Origin: an uncultured Chloroflexota bacterium
Lineage (GTDB): Bacteria; Chloroflexota; Anaerolineae; Aggregatilineales; Phototrophicaceae
NCBI GenBank assembly: GCA_937974245.1
Contig: CALJKV010000092.1
Location: 1 to 21,181 of the forward strand
Direction: 5' to 3'
Length of the DNA: 21,181 nucleotides
How positions within the stretch are numbered: position 1 is the stretch's first letter; the number at the start of each line of letters is the position of its first letter. Shown here one piece after another: positions 15,755-21,181 of the stretch. A program made the translations under genes and the position numbers. The notes beneath the pieces are model-generated. The model was not told the origin of the DNA. It did not search any database and saw nothing but the letters and a program-made list of their open reading frames with translations.

Positions 15755-16321
15755 ATGTCTGATGATCCAACAAAACTGCTCACCCCAATCGAGCGCTCAG
15801 AACAGATTGAGGGAGTGTTCATGGTGCCGATCAAGGCCTATGGAGATGAGCGCGGGCGCTTTATGGAAACCTTTCGCCGTTCCTGGTTCCCCTGGATCAA
15901 CTGGGACAAAATGCAGGGGAATCGTTCGGATAGCCAGGCCGGGGTGCTGCGGGGGCTGCACTACCACTTCTGGCAGATTGACTACTGGTACGTCCCCAAA
16001 GGCACGATTCGCGCCGGGATGGTGGATTTACGCCCCAACTCGTCCACCTATATGGCAACCGAAACCATCGAAATCGGGGAGACGAATAACATGGGTGTCT
16101 TCATCCCCATCGGCGTCGCGCATGGTTTTGTCGCGCTGACCGATGCCACCCTGATGTACTTCGTCAACAACTACTATGATGGCGGCAAGGACGAACGTGG
16201 CGTAGCCTGGAACGACCCCGACATCAACCTCGATTGGGGGATTCAAACACCGCTGCTTTCCCTGCGTGACCAGCAGAACCGTTTCCTGAAGGACATCCCG
16301 GCGGACGAACTGCCGCGCTAA
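15755..16321 (+). CDS. RmlC-like cupin, dTDP-4-dehydrorhamnose 3,5-epimerase family
   Basis: 188 residues, the normal RmlC length. ATG 15755 is preferred over 15704 because AGGGAG (15739-15744) precedes it. Family motifs are DERGRFMETFR, NRSDSQAGVLRGLHYH (catalytic His69), VDLRPNSSTY, IPIGVAHGFVALTD, VNNYYDGG, AWNDPDINLDW and SLRDQQNR. The region that normally reads QAKLVRVVRG, with the catalytic lysine, here reads roughly IDYWYVPKG, so that lysine is missing at its place. RmlC epimerises C3 and C5 of a dTDP-keto sugar in rhamnose synthesis. The changed site and the absence of rmlA, rmlB or rmlD nearby suggest another sugar nucleotide or a partial reaction. It stands alone, divergent from the sigma factor operon. 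Confidence 0.82.
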   Translation: MSDDPTKLLTPIERSEQIEGVFMVPIKAYGDERGRFMETFRRSWFPWINWDKMQGNRSDSQAGVLRGLHYHFWQIDYWYVPKGTIRAGMVDLRPNSSTYMATETIEIGETNNMGVFIPIGVAHGFVALTDATLMYFVNNYYDGGKDERGVAWNDPDINLDWGIQTPLLSLRDQQNRFLKDIPADELPR

Positions 16322-16408
16322 CCCCGGAGAATCACGCAAGGACGGTTCCACCACCCGCCTTTTTCGCCCTGGGCGAATGCAGAAAACGGGAACTGAACCC
16401 GCTCCAAA

Positions 16409-16441
16409 TCTCCCCCGCCGCCAGCAGGGGAGACTTTTTTT
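16409..16441 (+). terminator. Rho-independent terminator after the RmlC-like gene
   Basis: TCTCCCC (16409-16415) pairs with GGGGAGA (16427-16433) over an 11-base loop, followed by C and seven T (16435-16441). It lies about 90 bases after the epimerase stop. Confidence 0.75.
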
Positions 16442-16442
16442 C

Positions 16443-16493
16443 GCCCCGTTTGCGGGAGGGCTGGGGAGGGGTCAGCTCCCGCCCCGTTTGCGG
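16443..16493. repeat. 13-base direct repeat
   Basis: GCCCCGTTTGCGG occurs at 16443-16455 and 16481-16493, separated by a G-rich spacer (GGAGGGCTGGGGAGGGG). Together with the terminator just before it this looks like a dispersed intergenic element, but no second copy is in the window to prove it. Confidence 0.5.
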
Positions 16494-16529
16494 CTAACCA
16501 TGACCCACATCTCAGCCTGATCGCCGCCA

Positions 16530-16623
16530 GAGGATGAAATCCTCGGGCTAACAGGTTTCGGGAAGCCCCATTCAATGGGGCTGTTGCGATATTGAAACAC
16601 CAGCCAGCCGGTTTCAACCGGCT
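16530..16623. repeat. Chain of three short perfect hairpins with unrelated stems
   Basis: Hairpin 1 is GAGGAT-GAA-ATCCTC (16530-16544). Hairpin 2 is AGCCCCATT-C-AATGGGGCT (16564-16582). Hairpin 3 is AGCCGGTT-TC-AACCGGCT (16606-16623). Stems of 6, 9 and 8 pairs are perfect, the centres are similar (GAA, TTCAA, TTTCAA), and the linkers are 19 and 23 bases. This resembles REP-like palindromic elements scattered in some bacterial genomes. Confidence 0.6.
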
Positions 16624-16696
16624 TACCACCAGGCACACCCAGCCTCACGGTTTCCAGCCTGGGGCGTCTCTCCCGCCCTGTCTTCTGTTATCCCAT

Positions 16697-16762
16697 TGTC
16701 ATGAATATAGCCGCAATACCCCATAGGGTATCCATGACACGTCGCGTCGATGGGCATGACAT
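16697..16762. promoter_or_regulatory. Three copies of a CATGACA motif and nested hairpin upstream of the cytochrome operon
   Basis: TGTCATG (16697-16703, inverted), CATGACA (16733-16739) and CATGACA (16755-16761). The two direct copies are 22 bases apart, about two helical turns. Between the first pair lies a second inverted repeat ATACCC-CATA-GGGTAT (16716-16731). The cluster ends ~35 bases before the predicted -35 box, so it may bind an activator or repressor. The regulator is unknown. Confidence 0.4.
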
Positions 16763-16797
16763 CCGGCACAAAGTTAACCTGTCAGCAAATATCACAC

Positions 16798-16827
16798 TTG
16801 GCAATAAGCAAAAATTTGGGGTATATA
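16798..16827 (+). promoter_or_regulatory. Promoter of the multihaem cytochrome operon
   Basis: TTGGCA (16798-16803) and TATATA (16822-16827) with an 18-base spacer; the local stretch is AT-rich against a GC-rich background. The predicted start of transcription, ~16834, is just upstream of the ribosome site AGGGGAGGG (16845-16853). Confidence 0.45.
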
Positions 16828-16865
16828 TTGAGTTCTTTTATTCAAGGGGAGGGTAGATTGATCAC

Positions 16866-18731
16866 ATGCGACGCTTAATCCTCTATTGTATGATGGTAGG
16901 CGGCGTGGTATTGCTGGTGGTTGGGCTGTTGCTGGTGCCCACGCCACCGGGTTTGGTCACAGCACAGGACTACACCGATGCGGAGTATATCGGTAGAGGC
17001 GAGTGCAACGACTGCCACCGCGATGTAGACCGCGCCCATAGAAGTTCTCCGCATGTTTTAGCTTTACAAGATGTCGCCGATGAAGAAGCCAAAGTCTCTA
17101 TTCTGGGCGATTTTTCGCTCGGTGATGCTGTACGAACCGTGCTGTTCCCTGGCGAAAGCGAAGCACGCCCGTTCACCGCGAACGACATCGTGTTCGCTAT
17201 CGGGTCGGGGCGCTATGTCCAGCGTTACCTGATCGCCGCCGGGGACGACGCCTATACGGTGCTGCCCGCCGAGTGGAATACCGTCACCCAGGCCTGGGAA
17301 CCGTTCCAGCTGGCCGAAACCTGGCCCGACCCGGCCTATGATTTCGTGAGCAACTGCGCCGGCTGCCACACCACCGGCCTGAATGCCAGCAGGGGGCGCT
17401 GGGAAGACGATGGCGTGGAATGCGAGGCCTGTCACGGCCCGGGCAGTACCCATGCTGACCTCGTGGACGACGCCGGTTCAAGCATTGACGATGAGGAACT
17501 GGTTGATATTCGCGGGGCAATCGCCTTTACATCGGACTCGCAGGTTTGTGGGCAGTGCCACAGCCGGGGCACAACCCCCGACGGCAGCCCGTATCCCACC
17601 GACTATCTGCCCGGCCAGAACCTGCTCGATGAATCGGTATTTACCCTGGTCGCAGGGGATGATCCGGTACACTGGTGGGTCAGCGGCCACGCCAGCCAGC
17701 CCAACATGCAGTTTAACGAATGGACGCTTTCGACCCATTCAACCGCGCTGGAAGACATGAAAGCCAGCGAAAACGCGCAGGACGGCTGCTTAGTCTGCCA
17801 CAGCGACGACCTGCGCCGGACAAACCTGCTCCTGGAACTGTTTAATAACGGTGACCTGGAATCGGATGGGGAAATCCCGCCGGAAGTGGCGACGCTGGAA
17901 ACGGCACAGTCAGGCGTGAGCTGTACGGCCTGCCATGCCCCCCACAGCGAAGACGCACGCGATTTTCTGCTGCGGGATGATGCCGAAACCCTGTGCGCCG
18001 CGTGTCACAGCAACGAAGCCTTTGCCGCGTTGACCGGTGGCGGCGTGCATCACCCGGTAGCCGATATGTTCGTCGGGCTGCCGCTTGTCCCTGGTGTGGA
18101 AGGCGTGGCCGCCAAACACGCGACGGCTGACGACGGCCCAAGCTGTGCCACCTGTCACCTGGCGCAAGTCCCGGTAGCCGGTGGTACCTCACGCGCCAAT
18201 CACCTGTTCCGCCCGGTACTGCCCGACGCAACCGATGGACAGTTCGCCAGCACCTGCGCCACCTGTCACACCGACCTGACCGAAGCTGACCTGCAATTCC
18301 TGGTGGATGACACGCAGGAAACCGTCCGCAACCGGATTGCGGTGACACTCGCGCGACTGGCATCGGTGAAAGAGCCGGAAGTCGGAACGCCGGAACGCGA
18401 GCTGTATGATCTGGCGGTGAACGTGCTGAATGTGGTGCAGGCCGAAGGCAGCCTGGGCATTCACAACTATAGCTATACGGATACGCTCTTCAAGGCCGCA
18501 GAAACGGCGCTGGGCGAACTCAGCGTTTCCGCTGTTGTGGTCGCGCCAACAGAGGCCCCCGCGCCCACCGCGATCCCGCCGGTGGATGAGTCGGCATTGG
18601 AAGGCACGCCCCAGGTAGTGCCATCCGGCGTCCGCCCGATTACGGTGATTATCATCGGTCTGGTAGTGGTGAGTTTGCTGATCGCAGCCTTCGCCTTTTT
18701 CCGCCGTCCGCGCAGCAGTCAGGAGGCCTAG
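16866..18731 (+). CDS. Nine-haem c-type cytochrome, c554-like, membrane-anchored
   Basis: 621 residues. A signal peptide or anchor (about 1-34, ending LVTAQD) is followed by nine CxxCH haem sites with first Cys at 47, 164, 186, 228, 308, 353, 377, 427 and 464. A Pro/Ala-rich linker and a C-terminal transmembrane helix (about 590-612) follow. The start YIGRGECNDCH, the SGRYVQRYLI segment before the second haem and NCAGCHTTGLN with VECEACHGPG match the cytochrome c554/multihaem family. The ~115 residues between haems 1 and 2 form a haem-free beta-rich insert seen in that family. It should carry electrons outside the membrane; an enzymatic role cannot be excluded. It is the first gene of a three-gene operon, with an unusually long 12-base gap from its ribosome site to ATG. 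Confidence 0.88.
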   Translation: MRRLILYCMMVGGVVLLVVGLLLVPTPPGLVTAQDYTDAEYIGRGECNDCHRDVDRAHRSSPHVLALQDVADEEAKVSILGDFSLGDAVRTVLFPGESEARPFTANDIVFAIGSGRYVQRYLIAAGDDAYTVLPAEWNTVTQAWEPFQLAETWPDPAYDFVSNCAGCHTTGLNASRGRWEDDGVECEACHGPGSTHADLVDDAGSSIDDEELVDIRGAIAFTSDSQVCGQCHSRGTTPDGSPYPTDYLPGQNLLDESVFTLVAGDDPVHWWVSGHASQPNMQFNEWTLSTHSTALEDMKASENAQDGCLVCHSDDLRRTNLLLELFNNGDLESDGEIPPEVATLETAQSGVSCTACHAPHSEDARDFLLRDDAETLCAACHSNEAFAALTGGGVHHPVADMFVGLPLVPGVEGVAAKHATADDGPSCATCHLAQVPVAGGTSRANHLFRPVLPDATDGQFASTCATCHTDLTEADLQFLVDDTQETVRNRIAVTLARLASVKEPEVGTPERELYDLAVNVLNVVQAEGSLGIHNYSYTDTLFKAAETALGELSVSAVVVAPTEAPAPTAIPPVDESALEGTPQVVPSGVRPITVIIIGLVVVSLLIAAFAFFRRPRSSQEA

Positions 18732-18733
18732 AC

Positions 18734-19936
18734 ATGACGAAGAAACCGATACTGTTGATAATGGGGGGCGCGGTGCTGCTGCTGGCCGGGATCATGGGGA
18801 TATGGGCAACCGATGTTGCCTATGCCGCCCCGCTGCCCGACTCCCCTCTGTTCCAGGACGCGACGGAAGAACCGGCATCTGCCGAACAGCCCGCGCCCGC
18901 CGGCGAACAGGAAGCGATGACACAGGAAGAACCGACCAGCGCCTACTGCCTGTTGTGCCATTCGCAGGCCGGGCGAGTATGGGAACTGCCCAGCGGCGAA
19001 GTCCTGTCGCTGACGATAGACCCGGCTATGCTGGCGGGGTCGGTACACGGGGCGGATAACCCGGAAGGCCCGCTCGAATGTGCCGACTGCCACACCAATC
19101 ACCGTTTCCCGCATGATCCGCTGCCGGTGCAGGACACCCGCGAGTTCGAACTCACACGCTACGCCACCTGCCGCAACTGCCATGAAGACCAGTACACCCA
19201 CTTGCAGGACAGTGTGCATGGCGCGGCGATCCGCAACGGCACGCTGGAAGCGGCGACCTGTGTGGACTGTCACGGCGGGCATAACATCCAGCCGCCCGAC
19301 GAGCCGCGTGAGCGCATTTCGCTGACGTGCGGCAAGTGTCACGGGGCGATCTTCGACCAGTACCGCACCAGTGTACATGGCGCGGCGCTGCTTTCGGAAA
19401 GCAACCCGGACGTGCCAACCTGCATTGACTGTCACGGCGTACATGACATCCAGAACCCGATGACGTCGCTCTTCCGCGTGCGCTCACCACAGTTGTGTGC
19501 GAATTGCCATGCGGACACGGCATTGATGAACAAGTACAACATCAGCACCAATGTCTTTGACAGCTACCTGACCGATTTTCATGGCGCGACAGTGGCGCTT
19601 TTCGAGCAGGAAGACCCGAACGCAGCCACCAACAAGGCGGTGTGTTACGACTGTCACGGGGTACATGATATTGCGGCGGTCAACGATGATAACAGCCATG
19701 TGATCCGCGAGAATCTGCTGGAAACCTGCCGCCAGTGTCACCCCAGCGCGTCGAGTGATTTCCCGGATTCGTGGGTTGGGCACTTCCCGCCCACACTGGA
19801 ATCGCATCCGCTGTTGTTCCTGGTCAACCTGTTCTACAAGATCCTGATACCGGGCGTCCTGAGCGGGTTTGTCCTGTTAATCGCCACTGATATTTTTCGC
19901 CGTATCCGCGAACGACTGGGCCTCGTCCGGCACTAA
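18734..19936 (+). CDS. Nine-haem c-type cytochrome with four repeated haem pairs, membrane-anchored
   Basis: 400 residues. A signal peptide ending VAYA-AP, an acidic Pro/Glu-rich stretch, then nine CxxCH sites with first Cys at 72, 116, 146, 176, 199, 230, 255, 304 and 332, and a C-terminal transmembrane helix (about 360-385). The first eight haems fall into four units of the form CxxCH - (S/D)(V/F)HGA - CxDCH(G/T)xH, for example SVHGAA followed by CIDCHGVHDI. The extra histidines are likely distal ligands, giving bis-His, low-potential haems. The layout is that of a molecular wire. It starts two bases after the first cytochrome, with AGGAGG (18721-18726) inside that gene's end, so the two are produced together. 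Confidence 0.88.
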   Translation: MTKKPILLIMGGAVLLLAGIMGIWATDVAYAAPLPDSPLFQDATEEPASAEQPAPAGEQEAMTQEEPTSAYCLLCHSQAGRVWELPSGEVLSLTIDPAMLAGSVHGADNPEGPLECADCHTNHRFPHDPLPVQDTREFELTRYATCRNCHEDQYTHLQDSVHGAAIRNGTLEAATCVDCHGGHNIQPPDEPRERISLTCGKCHGAIFDQYRTSVHGAALLSESNPDVPTCIDCHGVHDIQNPMTSLFRVRSPQLCANCHADTALMNKYNISTNVFDSYLTDFHGATVALFEQEDPNAATNKAVCYDCHGVHDIAAVNDDNSHVIRENLLETCRQCHPSASSDFPDSWVGHFPPTLESHPLLFLVNLFYKILIPGVLSGFVLLIATDIFRRIRERLGLVRH

Positions 19937-19947
19937 GGGAGGGAAGT

Positions 19948-21060
19948 ATGGCTACTGAAGTCCAACAAGAACGCCCGCAATCGTACGTCCGCTTCACCCC
20001 ATCCGTGCGGATGGAACACATGATCCTGCTGGTGACTTTCAGCGGATTGGCGATCACAGGGCTGCCGCAGATGTTTTCCAGCCAGGGCTGGGCGCAGTTG
20101 ATGATCGAGATCATGGGTGGCGTTGAAAGCATCCGTATCATTCACCGTTTTATGGCGACGCTGCTCATTGCCGAATCGATCTATCATGGCGGCGTTTTAA
20201 CCTACAAGATCTTCGTGCTGGGCATTCGGGCGACCATGATCCCCGGCCTGCGCGATATTGGCGATGCCCTGAGTTGGATTTCCTTCAACCTGGGGCTGGC
20301 GAAAGAACACCCGCGTCTGCCACGCTATAATTTTGGTGAAAAAGTGGAATACCTGGCGGTGGTGTGGGGGACGCTCATCATGGTGCTGACCGGCTTCATG
20401 ATGTGGAATCCGATTGCGGCGGCCCGCCTGCTGCCCGGCGATACCATCCCGGCGGCGCGGGCGGCACATGGCGCTGAGGCGGTGCTGGCGGTGCTTTCCA
20501 TCGTCACCTGGCACATGTACAACGTGCATATCCGCCGCTTCAACAGGGCGATGTTCACCGGTAAAATCTCCCGCGAGGCGATGGAAGAGGAACACGGCGA
20601 GGAACTGGAAGCCCTGGAACGCGGCGACAAACCCCGCGAAATCCCTGCGGAAATCCTGCGGGCGCGGAAGCGGGTTTTCTGGCCGGTGGCGGTGGTGATT
20701 ACCGTTGTCCTGGGCGGCGCGCTGCTCTATTTCACCTCGTTTGAAGAAACCGCGATCCATACCGTGCCGCGCCAGGAAGTCGCCATCTTCCAGCCGGACA
20801 TCGTGCCAACCGAGGGCGACCCGGTGGTCGGCGGCGCGCTGTGGGGAACGCTGCGCTGTAATTTCTGTCATGGCATGGACGGCCAGGGAGACACAGACGG
20901 CCCGGCCATCATGGGGACGGATGTCACCCTGGAAGAGTTTTTCGTCCAGGTGCGTGAAGGCGGCGACGATATGCCCGTGTTCGGGCGCGGCGAAATCCCC
21001 GACGCCTATCTGACTCACCTGTACGCCTGGCTCACCCAGGGCGACGCTGCCGGTTCATAA
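19948..21060 (+). CDS. Cytochrome b (FdnI/b561-like) fused to a monohaem cytochrome c
   Basis: 370 residues. Four transmembrane helices (about 24-41, 60-92, 133-155, 172-195) form a dihaem cytochrome b of the formate dehydrogenase gamma/HydC type; His24, His66, His174 and His189 are candidate ligands. After a charged cytoplasmic loop, a fifth helix (about 243-262) leads to a cytochrome c domain with CNFCH (Cys304) and probable ligand Met342 (DMPVFG). Five helices with the N-terminus inside place the c domain outside, where the multihaem partners are. Such b subunits exchange electrons with quinol. The gene follows the second cytochrome after 11 bases with a strong ribosome site (AAGGGAGGG, 19935-19943) and is last in the operon. 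I infer quinol oxidation and electron export through the c haems. Confidence 0.88.
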   Translation: MATEVQQERPQSYVRFTPSVRMEHMILLVTFSGLAITGLPQMFSSQGWAQLMIEIMGGVESIRIIHRFMATLLIAESIYHGGVLTYKIFVLGIRATMIPGLRDIGDALSWISFNLGLAKEHPRLPRYNFGEKVEYLAVVWGTLIMVLTGFMMWNPIAAARLLPGDTIPAARAAHGAEAVLAVLSIVTWHMYNVHIRRFNRAMFTGKISREAMEEEHGEELEALERGDKPREIPAEILRARKRVFWPVAVVITVVLGGALLYFTSFEETAIHTVPRQEVAIFQPDIVPTEGDPVVGGALWGTLRCNFCHGMDGQGDTDGPAIMGTDVTLEEFFVQVREGGDDMPVFGRGEIPDAYLTHLYAWLTQGDAAGS

Positions 21061-21085
21061 GTGGTGTAAGGAAGGTAACCTGAAG

Positions 21086-21113
21086 GGGCATGATGAACAG
21101 TCATGCCCTTTTT
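21086..21113. terminator. Strong hairpin terminator after the cytochrome operon
   Basis: GGGCATGA (21086-21093) pairs with TCATGCCC (21101-21108) over the loop TGAACAG, followed by five T; flanking AAG/TTT can extend the stem. On the other strand the stem is followed by CTTCA, so it works best for the plus-strand operon, but it lies between convergent genes and may serve both. Confidence 0.85.
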
Positions 21114-21125
21114 GATTCGCGGGTG

Positions 21126-21181
21126 CTACTCCCGGCGCATCCGTATCAGCCCGCCGATAATGAAGGCGACTGCCGCTAACC
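21126..21181 (-). CDS. C-terminal tail of a convergent gene (partial)
   Basis: The minus strand reads LAAVAFIIGGLIRMRRE then a TAG stop at 21126-21128, open to the window edge. A hydrophobic helix ending in Arg residues is typical of the end of a membrane protein with a cytoplasmic C-terminus. Only 18 codons are visible, so the product is unknown. The terminator at 21086-21113 fits a convergent gene here. Confidence 0.45.
   Translation of the reverse strand, partial: LAAVAFIIGGLIRMRRE

Larger units (their letters stand above)
16322..16865. other. 544-base non-coding region with terminator, repeats and the cytochrome operon promoter
   Basis: No credible gene is present. From left to right it holds a strong terminator, a 13-base direct repeat, three short hairpins with different stems, three copies of a CATGACA motif, and a promoter and ribosome site for the cytochrome operon; these are listed separately. 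A 106-codon minus-strand frame here is judged spurious. Confidence 0.7.

Noticed and set aside
16530..16623. Possible CRISPR array
   Set aside because: The palindromes have different sequences and there is no repeated 24-37-base unit with unique spacers, nor any cas gene.
16318..16638. 106-codon minus-strand frame in the intergenic region
   Set aside because: Its text (PSPALPQTGRKK, SPAGGGG) is what the terminator and GC-rich repeats give when translated; it has no recognised domain and covers the terminator.
16780..16796. CRP/FNR-like site (TGTCA, seven bases, TCACA) upstream of the cytochrome operon
   Set aside because: The spacer is seven bases instead of six and the first half-site has a mismatch; too weak to call.
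20197..21018. 273-codon minus-strand frame opposite the cytochrome b gene
   Set aside because: Antisense to a well-supported membrane cytochrome; His- and Arg-rich composition typical of a shadow frame.

Overview
The window looks like a piece of a Chloroflexota chromosome, probably of the Anaerolineae type. This is inferred from gene style: a DUF5667-like protein with a long Pro/Thr tail beside an ECF sigma factor, an AfsR/LuxR-style TPR regulator, secreted FSPDG-repeat propellers with SH3 domains, and GC-rich coding sequence throughout. No rRNA, tRNA, CRISPR array, transposase or phage gene was seen.

Layout. 1-1481 is the C-terminal TPR part of a large regulator, convergent with mfd (1518-5060, minus). 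Divergent from mfd is a secreted beta-propeller/SH3 protein (5191-6516), then a GNAT acetyltransferase (6679-7218). A minus-strand pair follows: DUF1232 membrane protein and SGNH hydrolase. Next comes a lipoprotein of the endonuclease/exonuclease/phosphatase fold (8382-9209). A plus-strand cluster holds signal peptidase I (9445-10041), a small zinc-ribbon protein, a double-domain bacterial microcompartment (BMC) shell protein and a BMC vertex protein (10119-11349). An AT-richer sulfotransferase (11464-12447, minus) lies between this and a minus-strand operon of ECF sigma factor, DUF5667-like membrane protein and secreted propeller (15499 down to 12619). A divergent RmlC-like epimerase (15755-16321) is followed by 544 non-coding bases with a terminator and a chain of hairpins.

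The right end is a tight three-gene operon (16866-21060). It encodes a nine-haem c554-like membrane cytochrome, a second nine-haem cytochrome built of four repeated haem pairs, and a five-helix cytochrome b with a C-terminal monohaem cytochrome c. Together they carry 19 CxxCH motifs and probably two b haems. I infer a quinol-oxidising electron conduit, similar in logic to Geobacter CbcL but split over three proteins. A strong terminator separates it from the tail of a convergent gene at the right edge.

The most interesting items are this cytochrome module with repeated CATGACA motifs upstream, the orphan BMC shell pair coupled to a zinc-ribbon gene, and the adjacent T7/G7 tracts at the start of the sulfotransferase.
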